From positions 124,001-188,000 of the forward strand of contig JARGSG010000085.1 of the NCBI GenBank assembly GCA_030374805.1: DNA of 64,000 bases. The letters run 5' to 3'. This stretch comes from Gracilaria gracilis (lineage: Eukaryota > Rhodophyta > Florideophyceae > Gracilariales > Gracilariaceae). Made by a program: the position numbers and the translations under genes. The notes beneath the pieces were generated by a model. It was not told the DNA's origin and searched no databases. It saw nothing but the letters and a program-made list of their open reading frames with translations. Every line of letters starts with the position of its first letter. Within the stretch, counting starts at the first letter, position 1. Below, one piece after another: positions 30,033-40,554 of the stretch.

Positions 30033-31337
30033 CTATGAATCAATGAGATCATTTCTAAGATTCTGAGGGCCATTGTCGGAGCTTGCTGGGGCCGTGAATT
30101 GGAGCAATCGGTTCCTGCTTTCACGAAGAGCTGGTGAAAACGCCGTTTGTATTGCTTGAATATCCACAATGACCTTCCATGGATCGCGACAAGCGATCGC
30201 CACCCAGTTAAGGTAGATAAGATCGACATCAATTGGGGGTGGGAACTTTTCTAGGTATGGCCTACTACGCCATATGAACAAACCCAACTCCTAAAATCCA
30301 TGATACCTCTTAACACTCTGTGCTGTAAAATGACCTTCTTGTCTTTCAAATGACAAGCATCCTGGTGGTATTCTAACAAGTAATATGCCCTGCGAGGAAA
30401 GTCCAGCTGTTCTGGGTATCACTTCAGGCTTCTTTCCTAGAGGCAGAACTACACACCGACAATAGGGAGCTGTACCACGAACTCCGCTGTCAAATATAGT
30501 TATCATTCTTTGCAAAAAGAGAGGATCGTAAGGTAGATTTCCGCCTGCTCCTTCCGCAGTGTGTTCCACATCCTGCCACGAACCGAAGCTTCCAAACAAG
30601 TAGTCGTTTTCATCTAAACTGCAATATGCAGACAGAACTCCACTTTCGTTTAGGCAATCCGCAAATAATTCAACGCCTACGTATGATGTTAGCAACCAAA
30701 GAGTGTATTAAAGTGGTGTAACCCGATAGGCATAAGATCCAAACCTCAACGGAAATTTAGTGCACATTGTTCTGCAAAGTACCTCAAGAAACGAAGTGTC
30801 ATCACACCCAGGAAATTTGAACAACATTTCTTGCTTTTCATTACTGCCATTGTCACCATTATATTTGACTGTGCAGTTACTGAGCATCGTTTGCAGCTTG
30901 TGCTGTGTATACCGCCAATACAACCGTTCTGCTATTTCCTCCCGTACCACAATTTTTCTAGACATTCCTTGGCGTAATCGGTTATCAATCGGCATCTGTA
31001 TGACATACGCTAGTTGTCTTTTACGCCGACTCGAGTCAGATCTGAGTTGTAAAATTGAAATACAATAACCACGAACAGAGGAAAGCGGTAGTGCTTGTCG
31101 GTTATCAAAATACACTTCAGTGGCAGTAGTTGTGGGCCTCTGTCCCAAAGAAAGTCTGCATCCGCCCCACCCCGTTGTCAGGCCATAAGCATACGTTCCA
31201 AGGGACATTTTGGAAGCCTCGTTTTGTGATGCCGTGGAAGAGTTTGTTTCGGCACCCTCAAGACACCGACTTATACCGACTGAAATATGGGGTTGTGTTG
31301 TGGGGCGTACGACATTGGTGAAGACTTCAATCGCCAC
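30033..31337 (-). pseudogene. Minus-strand frame with two in-frame stops, unknown protein
   Basis: A single phase runs for 435 codons from 31337 to 30033, broken only by stops at 30708-30710 and 30291-30293. Each segment reads like real protein: WRYTQHKLQTMLSNCTVKY, FGSWQDVEHTAEGAGGNLPY, FPPPIDVDLIYLNWVAIACR. It starts MAIEVFTNVVRPTTQP. I recognise no family. Its end touches the end of the CXC protein tail to tail, so it probably belongs to the same locus. Either it is a lightly decayed gene or the stops are spliced out; at both sites the codons on either side are in phase, which favours point lesions. Confidence 0.5.
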
Positions 31338-32550
31338 AAAAAGGCTTTCTAATGCTTATGCTCAGTGTCACGAGGCATTTGAGACAATCGCGAAGAAGTA
31401 AAACGCCATAAGTGAACTCGTGGAACGGTAAGGGTGAAGAGCATGGGAGATGGAGCGCTTACTCGCGGGGATGGACGCATGCGTGTGAGGTGATGAGAGG
31501 TGTCCTGAGGTTCGAAATCAAAATGCGGAATCAGGAGCCGAAATACCGATTTTCGAAATCTACTCAAAAACGGGGGGTTCCTATCCTTACGGACTGCATG
31601 TATATCTAAATAAAAAAGCGTTAGCCTTTTAAAATAGCTGTAGCCAAAGTAAATGGAACCAAAAACTAAAACATGCGGTGAAATGGCAGTCAATTCAAAA
31701 TCGGTGCAACATTTTGCAAGGAAATTTTGACGAAAAGAAAAAGAAAAAATGACATCAGTGATTTTGGTAAAGAAGTAGAATAGATGACAATATTTCTCAG
31801 CATCATAAAAAAACATCCAGCAACAGAATAACCAATAAAAGGAAAAGCATAAGAAAAAAAATGTTGGTAAAAAGAGCAGGATGCAATCATGAAAGAGCTT
31901 GCAACGAAACGCAAACAAAGGATAAAAGCAACAAAAATGAGTCTCAGAAAAAATATCATAAACGAGCCAAAAGCAGTGGGTTTATTAGGTTTTCTATTGC
32001 AAAGAATACGCAAATATTTACTGGTTTTAGAGCGCAGCGATGCTCGGCGTATGGAAATTAAAAAGGCCCGTCTCAAACTCGAAAAATATTGGTTCGAAAC
32101 GGATAAAAGAGGCTTCAAATTGAACCGCAAAAAACGAAGACAAAAGTGCAAATATGCCGAACGTTTCGAAAGCGGAAAATGGCGTCCCATATATTAAACA
32201 AGAACGAAAGACGCGAAAACCCTCTCAAAAACGCCCCAGACTGGTGGTTTGGAGAGAAGTGAAAATATTCGTGCCTGTGCAAATTTACCCTTAGGCAAGA
32301 AAAACCGGCACAAAAAGTTGAGGGGAAGTCTCTTCCTTCTCTCTCGACGATCGTCCGTCGTCTTTATTCCTTTGTACTCGAGCTCTCCGCTCATCAGAAC
32401 ACTGTTCAATTGAACTTCTCAATTGAACTAACAGTGTCAGCCACGGCGCATTATCAGTCTTAGGGCTCGAATTTTTACCGTCTAGATCTCACGTTCTATA
32501 GTGCTCAATGAGTCATATTACGTATCAAAACCAGATACCGGTAATGTGAA
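31338..32550. other. AT-rich stretch between the CXC locus and the gypsy fossil
   Basis: Composition shifts to AT-rich. Only the short basic frame at 31889 stands out. A candidate LTR of the gypsy fossil may begin at about 32439 on the minus strand with TGACACTGTTAG, with AATAAAG inside it, but the partner LTR is not in the window so this cannot be confirmed. Confidence 0.35.
31889..32197 (+). CDS. Small basic protein, unknown and doubtful
   Basis: A 102-residue frame rich in Lys and Arg (RRMEIKKARLKLEKYWFETD, LNRKKRRQKCKY) with a helical pattern. No motif is recognised. A-rich DNA favours Lys-rich translations, so the frame may be chance. It lies next to the gypsy fossil and could be part of it or of nothing. 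Confidence 0.25.
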   Translation: MKELATKRKQRIKATKMSLRKNIINEPKAVGLLGFLLQRIRKYLLVLERSDARRMEIKKARLKLEKYWFETDKRGFKLNRKKRRQKCKYAERFESGKWRPIY

Positions 32551-35320
32551 TCATTCTAAAGCGAACAAACGCAGGGCGCGCTTCTTCAACTCTCTCTTCC
32601 CTGCCGAATGTAGAAAATTTTGCACTACATTAGGAATATCTTCAAACAATTGACAGAGTGGCTCCCATGTACAATCAATATCGTCAGGCAATCCATCCCA
32701 TTGAACGAATAATTCGATTCCACTGAACCCATCACGAATATCCAATAAGCTCTCAACTCTTTCAATGAACGCCTCATTATGCTTGATAGCTTTCAGTAGT
32801 TCATCTTCAACATATTGGCTGTCCAGATCCGTTCTATATGGTAGTAAGCGTCGCACATGAACAGATTCTTTCTTCTTCGTGAGAATGTTCTCGACAACAA
32901 AAACCCATTCAGATATTACTTCTGTAATCCAACGAGGTCCCTTCCGCTTCAATTGTAATTTGTGCCCACCCTCTACAGCTTGTCTCTCCAGGGCGAAGGA
33001 TCCCACGTCCAAGTCTGGAAAATGCACAGGCGTCCTCATATTATGTTCTTGAATCTTTCGATTTCGGCTCTGCGAAACTTCTAGGGAGACCTTTTCATGC
33101 ATTTCTTCCACGGCTGTTTGCAAGCGATCTATTTCTACCATCTGTCGTGCTCTGGCTTCTGTAGCAGTCGCTGCTTTTGGATAGTTTTTCGTTACCCATG
33201 CGGAAAGCAATGGACGCTTCGGCATATGACCAGTGATTACCTCGAGCGGAGTTCTGTAGACATTAGGCATATTCTTATCTTTCAATCCCAAACTTTTAAA
33301 AGTAGCGTGGTTTAAGACACTCTGCACGACCTCTACAACCTTTGGCCACTCTACTTGTTTCAATCGCCACTCGGCTAAAAAAGCCTTACATGCTCGAAGC
33401 ACTTCACGAAAAATTCTTTCGGCTGAACCATTCGCCCACGAACAGTGCGCTGTTGGGAAGTGATGAGCAAAATGAAACTCTTCTGCCAGATTTTGCATTA
33501 GCGTGTTTCGAAAATGAGCACCCTGATTGGTTACCATGTGGTCCCATCCACTGAAGTTTGCGGTCCAAGATGACAGTGCTTCGGCTGCTGGGATAGTGTC
33601 TGCTGCCACACCACGCCGGAGCCAAACGAAACCAGAAAGGTCATCCCTAATGAGTAAGATATACCTAAAACCGGAATTACTTCGCCCCATGTACAAGGAA
33701 TCAACATGGATCACTTCATTTGGACGTGTAGCGTGCAGAGCATGCCCAAATGGTCTCGAAAAGATAGATCCAGCTCTAGATAAGATGCAGTACAGAGAAT
33801 CCTTCAAGAAGGCCTGCACATCTTCCTTTAAAAACCTCCAATAAAACGTTTCCCTTATCACTCTTTCAGTTCCAGATGCTCCACGGTGGCCGGAACTACC
33901 ACAGTGGGATACAATCATTACCTTCAACTTTAGCTCAACATCTTCATCTGGTATCCTTATCATGTTTTTGAACTTCAAGGTTCCATCTCCGTCTGATGTT
34001 AGTGCCTCCTCTGTGCTTGCAGTCTGCTGTACCACACGGATCTCTTCTAACGCTGGCCAGAAAAAATAGTGAGCGGGGGGTATTATCAGTGTTGCCTTAA
34101 GCAGAAGACTTGAAATTGATCTTGCAGCTGGCTTTGATCTGTAACCTTTGATCCAGCGTGTAAGCAAATCAGCAAAAACATTCTTGAATCCCACAATATG
34201 TTCCAGAAAGTAGTCAAACCTGGCTAGGACTTTTGAGATGATATGTCTCTCCAGGGAAGGCATGTATGCCATCGAACAAAACACAAACAGGAGATTATGA
34301 TGATCTGTGAACACAATAGTGTCCGTTCAGCCTAAAAGCAGGTAATCCATCTTCTTGAAAACCTGAAAGGTAGCATAACCTTCTCTCTCATACGTTGTCC
34401 ATCTTCACTGTGTCTCAGTGAACGCACCACCGAGAAATCGAAGAGGCTCATGCTGCTGCATTTCGATGGAATGATTCAACTTTCTTTTTTATCTGGGTCA
34501 CTACTCCTGACCATAGGCGCCCAGAAGCATCGGTAAACACGCATATGACATAAACCTCTTTCTCAAAAGAAAGTCTAACGCTTTCACGTAGGCTTTCTTG
34601 AACATCCATGAACGAGGCTTCGTGGTCTGCTCCCCAAGAAAGGCTACGTAATGGAACTCTTTTCAACAATGCCTTCTTGCGCTTTCCGACTTTCTTATTA
34701 GCCTCTTCTAACAGTTAGGTGAGAGGTTCTAGTCATGCGGTGAGATTTGGGATAGCATTTCCCATCCATCTGCAACAGTGAACGAACTCGCAGAGCTCAT
34801 CTGCAGTTTTTGGACATTCTAAGTTTTTGAAGGCTTCAATTTTTGTTGGATCCATTCGGTACACATGCTCGTCAATGATTCACCCACACCAACGAATTTC
34901 ATTCTTAAAGAAACTTGATTTCATCGCGGAAACATGTAGGCCCTTATCTTGAGACACTTTGAAATAATCCGCTAAGACTTCTAGAAGCGCTTCTTCATCT
35001 TGCTCATGCAGCGCAAAGTCGTCAATGCAGAGCTTCAAAGAATCTCGCAAGTGGTCGAAAAGAGGATATATACTTTCTTGAAAATGCGACACCGCGTTCT
35101 TCATTCCCATCAATACTCTTCTTGAAGAGAACACACCGTTAGAAGTGACAAAAGAGCACTTTGCATACGAATCCTCATGCAACGGAAGCTGCCAATAACC
35201 AGAAACCAGGTCAGTAGCTGCCAACACTGTACTACCAGCGAAGTCCTGCATTTCTGCTTCGAGATTTGGCATTGGCCACGCTTGTTTCTTGGTGGCTGCG
35301 TTAAGTGGGCTCAGGTCTAC
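32551..35320 (-). mobile_element. Ty3/gypsy chromovirus, truncated broken fossil
   Basis: Minus-strand order is reverse transcriptase (35300-34880, with DLVSGYWQLPLHEDS and LCIDDFALH), RNase H (about 34700-34300), integrase (about 34000-33200, with an H2C2-type zinc segment, HVDSLYMGRSNSGF and WANGSAERIFREV) and a C-terminal chromodomain-like tail (LFVQWDGLPDDIDCTWEPL, about 32700). That is a Ty3/gypsy chromovirus. Gag, protease and one end are absent: the element stops inside the RT at the head of repeat unit A. Several breaks are present. The long integrase frame suggests a fairly recent insertion. Confidence 0.85.
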
Positions 35321-37752
35321 GTCGGTGTTCTCGGAATGCTAGTTTAGTGTGCTAGATGGCTAGTTATGAAAATAAAGGTCCGAAAAAAAGCAATTTCGCA
35401 GATTGCGCTAGTTGGCAAGACAAAAAAAAAATTTTTTGGAAATCGCATTTCCACGTGCCGCCGTTGAACTCCATTTGTTGAATTTGTATGCTAGTTTGCA
35501 GTTCGTGCGCCACTGCCCGTTACCTCACATTCGTCGCAGTCGTCAAAATCACTCAAAAAATTTACTCTCGAGTCACCAGCGCTGGGGTACTTCAACTCGG
35601 CATTCGGATCCTGAGTCTCAGTTTCCCTAAACGTGAAGTTGAAAACAAGTCCAACGGACAACTGTGCCCATTCTGGTACACCCTCCTAGCCCCAAAGCGG
35701 CTTCCAACCCCTCCAGCCTCTTCTCCTCCTGCTCCTTCAATATACGCTCCGCCGTCCTCGCAGCCGCCGCCGCACTCCCGAAACCCACCAACGGCGCGCC
35801 ACCCAGCAGCTGCGGCGGCACAAACACCTTCCCATCCTCGTCCACCATCACCCCACCCTTCCTCCTCTTCTTCACTCGACTCCCCACACCTTCTCCCCCC
35901 TCCTGTTCTCCCCCCTCCTGTTCTCCCCCCCCCTCTCCCTCACACACCCCCGCCCACCCCGAGAACCAGGCGTCACCGGCGACCATTTACCTGCTCCCTC
36001 TCCCACCCCTACACCCCCTCCCCTCACCATTTCATTCAAATCCATCAGCAATTGCAGGCCTTCTCTACCTGTCCCACTTGCTCCTCCAACACTTCAACCC
36101 TACCCTTCAGCCCCATGTTCTCCTTTCGCAGCCTCTCCATCTCCCTCCCCACGCACTCCAACATCCCATTCACATGTTCTACAGCCCCCACCCCAGTCAA
36201 CTTCATCCTCTTCCGAATCATCGAGATCAATTCCATCGGCACCCCAACCTCCGACACACTCAGCACCACCCCTTTCATGTCTGCCACCATCTCCGACAGC
36301 ATGTCGTCAAAGTGCTCCTTGAAACTCCCCCATGCTTCCTCACCCGTTCCTACATCTCCCCTATAAACCTTCTTTCCGGTCCTCCTCCTCCATCCCCATC
36401 ATCTTCACCGCCTTCTCCATCCCCATTACAAACCCTCTGACTCACACAAACCCCCTCAGTACCCCCTCCCTCCCGCGGCAGCGTCTCTGGCACTCCCGTC
36501 CCATGCAGCAGAGCCATTAGCTCCTCGTGACCAACGTATCCATTCGACATCCCGAGAAAATACGGCGTCCGGCGATAAACGACTTGAACAGGCCTGAGCA
36601 ACTTACCACAACCCTCGTTCTTGCCACCCCTGATCACAGCCGTTACACTCCTGGCCACACACCCCTCTACCCCGCAGGCATATTGGTATCACAATTTTCT
36701 ATACCTCAATTTCCCCCCATTCCCCAAAAAACTTCATTTCTCCCAGATATTTCCATATTTACGGTTTTTCCTTTCAGTACCGTCCCACAAAACCAATCCA
36801 CAGCGCCCGTTTCTTAACTCCTTACTATTAAATCTTCCCCTACATACTTTATTTCGACACATCTCTTTTCATAAACACATCCATCAGTCCTAATCCCTTC
36901 ATACCGACCTACCTCATTCTTTCAACTACTTAGTCATAAAAACTATCTATTCCTCTGAAACCACTTTACCGATGTATACATCTGCAACGCCGTTCTCTAC
37001 TTAAGCATCTCTCCCTTCCTCTCCTGTAGCACAATATATCCTCACAGCATCCAACCAATTCGACATAATGACCTCGCCTTCCTCTTCTCTCCGCGCCTCC
37101 CACACCCCAGCTGTTGTTGTATGCAGAGGCTGCATTGGCTCCATACTTTACGACCAACGGTACCCCTCAAGATACCATTCTTTCACTCCAAGATTTCATA
37201 GCCGCAGACAGCATTCCGCAAGGTCCCATTTTCTTCTGCGGCAGGAGCAACTTGTTGGAAACAGTAATTCGCTCCTGCCCTCCATCTCGCAGACAAGACT
37301 TGGTCTTCATTCAGAACGACCACATTCTTCCCATTCTTTCAAAACATGGTCTTCATCACACCACACGAGCAGTTCTTTACATCGCTGTACCCACTCTCGG
37401 TGCACCTCCACAGGATAGCTTCACCCCTCTTACTCCCAACGGCCTCACAACTGTCACCGGAAAATGGGCTTTCGCACTAGCACAACGTTTCTTTAACGCA
37501 GGTCTCACTTGCAATATCGTTGACGAAGACGCCTTCTCTAAATCCTACTACGTAAAGCTCGTCTGGATCTCTTCATTCAACCTAGTTGGTTCCTCCCACG
37601 GCTTCATTGCCATGCATGACGTGGCCACCCGCTACAATACCATAGTCTCAACGATAATGAAGGAACTACTCGGCATAGCCTCCTCCAACACAGCTATCTC
37701 CTACAATATCCCCTCCATAGTACAATCCCTCCTCGCCTACGGCAGCACTCTT
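35321..37752. repeat. Repeat unit A (truncated copy)
   Basis: The unit opens GTCGGTGTTCTCGGAATGCT, the same head that opens unit B at 37753, and carries a minus-strand coiled-coil frame followed by a plus-strand ketopantoate-reductase-like frame. It ends abruptly inside the latter where unit B begins. Its own start cuts the gypsy RT, so unit A arrived after the gypsy element. Confidence 0.7.
35627..36740 (-). pseudogene. Coiled-coil protein of unit A, decayed copy
   Basis: Fragments in the right order match the unit B protein: VCGQECNGCDQG, NGYVGHEELMALLHGTGVPE, VVLSVSEVGVPMELISMIRK, GLKGRVEVLEEQVGQVEKA and GGVMVDEDGKVFVPPQLLGG. The phase changes between them and stops occur, so this copy is decayed unless several introns are present. 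Function unknown; see the unit B entry. Confidence 0.5.
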
Positions 37753-37776
37753 ACGTCGGTGTTCTCGGAATGCTAG
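37068..37776 (+). pseudogene. Ketopantoate-reductase-like protein, unit A, truncated
   Basis: The N-terminal MTSPSSSLRASHTPAVVVCR lies in one phase (from 37068) and the body in another (to 37776), so there is a frame change near 37135-37150. The body matches the unit B protein along its length (DLVFIQNDHILPIL, GLTTVTGKWAFALAQRFF, YYVKLVWISSFNLVG). At GSTLTS the copy is cut off and runs into the head of unit B, losing about 50 C-terminal residues. Confidence 0.65.
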
Positions 37777-38021
37777 TTTCGTATGCTAGATCGCTAGTTG
37801 TGAAAATAAAAGTCCGAAAAAACTAGCATTTTTGCAGTTTGCGCTAGTTGGCAAGGCAAAATTTTTTTTTTGGAAATTACGTTTCCGTTCAGTGCAGTTC
37901 AAAATTCATCTACTGGAGTTGAAGGCTAGTTTGCAGTTTCTCTGCCACCTTTCGTAACTTTACATTCACCACACTCGTCAAAAACACTCTAAAAAATTAC
38001 GAGCCCACCACCAGCGCTCCC

Positions 38022-39182
38022 TTATTCCAACCCTGCATTCGGATCCTGCGTCTCAGTTTCCCTAAATGTCAAGTTGAAGAACTCGAACGGAACACATTCT
38101 CCATTCTCGTACACCCTCCTAGCCCCAAACCGGCTTCCAACCCCTCCCAGCCTCTTCTCCTCCTGCTCCCCCAGTATGCGCTCCGCCGTTCGCACAGCCG
38201 CCACCGCACTAACAAACCCAACTTGTGGCGCTCCACCCGGCATCTGCCGCAGCACACACACCTGTCCATCCTCGTCCACCATCACCCCACCATTTCGCCT
38301 CTTCCACAGCCGACTTTCCCCAACCTCCCCTCCATCCCCTTCTCCGCACCTCCCCCTCACACTCCCACGTCTACCACGCGAGCCAGGCGTCACCGGTGAC
38401 CCTTTTTCTCTTCCCGCCTCCATCCCAACGCCTCCTTACCTCACCAGTTCCTTCCCCTCCAACAACAATTGGAACGCCTTCTTTACCTGTCCCACTTGCG
38501 CCTCCAACACCTCCACACGTCCCCTCAGCCCCCTATTCTCCCTTCTTAGCGTCACCAGCTCCCTCCCAGCGCACTCTACCATCCCATTCAGATGCCTTCT
38601 AGTCCCCATTCCAGCCAACTTCATCCTTTTCCGAATCATCGAAATCAAATCCATTGGCACCCCAATCTCCGACACACTCAGCACCACCCCTACCATCTCA
38701 CCAACCATCTCAGAAATCCAGTCGTCCAAATGCTCCTTCAGATCCCCTCCAAGCCTCCTCAACAGCTCTTCCATATCCGCCGCAAACCTCCTCTCCGGTC
38801 TCCCATCCCCTCCACCCCCTCCATCCCCTCCACCCCCTCCATCCCCATCACCCCCACCTCCCTCTCCATCCCCACTTCCCTCCTTCTCCCCCATGCAAAC
38901 CTTTTCCCCACCCTTCTCCTGCCTTCCCGGTGGCGTCTCTGGTACCTCCGTCCGGTGAAGCAGAGCAACTAGCTTCTCGTCCTCGACGTACCCATTCAAC
39001 ATCGCAGAAATAAACGGCGGTTCACGATAACGAAGATAGATAGGAACAAGCGAGATGAACCCAGCAGTTGCAGCACTCCCCCCCCACTGCGCACACCCGT
39101 GGCACTGTCGGCCACACACCCACTTGCGCGGCACAACCCTTTGTACCCCATTCACATCCACTCCTATTTCCCGCCATTCCAC
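38022..39182 (-). CDS. Coiled-coil protein with CX3CX2C motif, unknown function
   Basis: One minus-strand phase runs from 39182 to 38022 with a single TAA at 38436-38438. The first part (248 residues) has WVCGRQCHGCAQW, a likely zinc-binding site near residue 23; LNGYVEDEKLVALLHRTEVP; a Gly/Asp-rich low-complexity linker; and a helical region LISMIRKRMKLAGMG ending in a coiled coil (LRGRVEVLEAQVGQVKKA). The part after the stop contains GGVMVDEDGQVCVLRQMPGG and an AERILGEQEEKRL helix. Unit A conserves both parts, so they were one protein. The stop may lie in an intron (GTGAGG at the end of the first part) or be a lesion. No family recognised. It diverges from the reductase-like gene. Confidence 0.5.
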
Positions 39183-39569
39183 ACAATTTCCATTTTTTTC
39201 CTAGAAATCTCCACAATTTTCCAACCTCGGTCCATACCATATCCCAATGAAACCCATGATGCGCCACCTCTCAAGCATCAACGGCACCATAAACTTTTAC
39301 TTTCTATGCTTTATTCTATTGCATACCTTCTCATGAACACACTCTTAGACCCTACCTCCTCTGCAGCCCTGCTGCCCATTTCTTTCCATAACCGAATCAT
39401 AGAAATCCCCTCATCCCCTGGAACACTTTTTTCCATGACCAAAACAACAGTCCAGTCGTGTACTTAAAGCTTTCCCTACTTCTTAGAATGTAGACCACTT
39501 TCCTTTCACAGCTACCAGCACCCGACACCTTCCAACAGCCCATATCTTCAATCAATCAAACTCATCGCA

Positions 39570-40394
39570 ATGAGCTCCCATCCATCTTCCCCCCGTTCTA
39601 CAATCATCCCAGCTGTTGTCGTAGGGAGAGGCTATATTGGCACCATGCTTTACAACAATGGTTCCCCTCAGGACAACTTTCTCTCCATCGAAGACTTCAT
39701 TTCCGCAGAGTGCCTTCCCCAAGGTCCTATCTTCTACTGTGGCAGGAACGACCTTCTCGAAAAAGTAATTCTATCTTGTCCAGCACAACGAGCAGAAGAC
39801 TTGGTCTTCATCCAGAATGGTCACATTCATCCCATCCTTTCCCAACACGGAATTGAGCACTGCACACGAGCCGCTCTTTACATCGCTGTCGGCGCCTCCC
39901 CACAGGATGGTGTCACGCCTCTCTCTTCCAACGGTCTAACCACAGCCACCGGGAAGTGGGCTCTGGCAATAGCTGAACGCCTCTGGACCGCAGGTTTCAC
40001 TTGCAGTGTCGTCGACGAAAACACCTTTTCCAAGTCTTACTACCAAAAGCTCGTTTGGATCTCTTCCTTCAATCTCGTCGGTTCTTCATTTGGATTCTTT
40101 ACCATGTATGAAGTGGTTACCAAGTACAAAACTATTGTCTCAACTATAATGAAAGAGCTTCTAGGCATAGTCCCCTTCAACACAGGTCTCTCCTTCAATA
40201 TCCCTTCTACAGTGGAATCACTTCAGGAATACGGCAGCACCCTTACTTCCTTCCCAGCTTCTTTCTCAGAGTATAAATCTAGAAATGCTTACTTCTATCT
40301 CACCTCCGCAGATGAAAAACCAGCCGGAAGGCAGGACCCTGCCCCTTTCCACACCAACTATATCAACGTTCTTAAATATCACATTCTCAAGTAA
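39570..40394 (+). CDS. Ketopantoate-reductase-like (ApbA/PanE-type) protein
   Basis: This 274-residue protein has the layout of 2-dehydropantoate 2-reductases, which use NADPH to reduce ketopantoate. Near residue 15, IIPAVVVGRGYIGTMLY resembles the Rossmann GxGxxG loop; PIFYCGRNDLLEKVI follows as the second strand; DLVFIQNGHIHPIL matches the conserved QNG region; and KLVWISSFNLVGSS corresponds to the catalytic-domain K..N motif. Family members are about 300 residues, so the length fits. The frame is uninterrupted and a truncated paralogue lies at 37068. It may be an element-borne paralogue with a new role rather than the host pantothenate enzyme. I am fairly sure of the fold, not of the substrate. 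Confidence 0.6.
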   Translation: MSSHPSSPRSTIIPAVVVGRGYIGTMLYNNGSPQDNFLSIEDFISAECLPQGPIFYCGRNDLLEKVILSCPAQRAEDLVFIQNGHIHPILSQHGIEHCTRAALYIAVGASPQDGVTPLSSNGLTTATGKWALAIAERLWTAGFTCSVVDENTFSKSYYQKLVWISSFNLVGSSFGFFTMYEVVTKYKTIVSTIMKELLGIVPFNTGLSFNIPSTVESLQEYGSTLTSFPASFSEYKSRNAYFYLTSADEKPAGRQDPAPFHTNYINVLKYHILK

Positions 40395-40554
40395 TTAGAA
40401 CAAATTGTAAACCTCGTACTCGTTGCAACTACACACACAACCCGTTTTTGTTCTCCAATTCTTTTTAAGTTGCCGCTTAAACAAATCAACTCTTCAATTT
40501 TTATGTCAAGTCTCTATCACAAACAAACACAACAATATAAGTGCTACATTATAC

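Larger units (their letters stand above)
37753..40400. repeat. Repeat unit B (complete copy)
   Basis: The head (ACGTCGGTGTTCTCGGAATG, then CTAGTT-rich sequence and a T/A run) is about 85-90% like that of unit A over 150 bp. The unit holds the longer, better preserved version of both frames. Whether it also includes the 990-residue gene to the right is not known, because unit A is cut before that point. Confidence 0.6.

Noticed and set aside
31349-31918. 189-residue minus frame rich in Phe and Leu
   Set aside because: Product of AT-rich DNA; no domain and hydrophobic composition without clear membrane-segment structure.
35488-36440. Long Pro/Ser/His-rich plus-strand frames in unit A (and 38074-38972 in unit B)
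   Set aside because: They are complements of the Gly/Glu/Arg-rich minus-strand protein, whose motifs are conserved between the two units.
37753-40400. Helitron identity for the repeat units
   Set aside because: No Rep/helicase gene and no clear TC start, CTRR end or 3' hairpin could be fixed from two copies.
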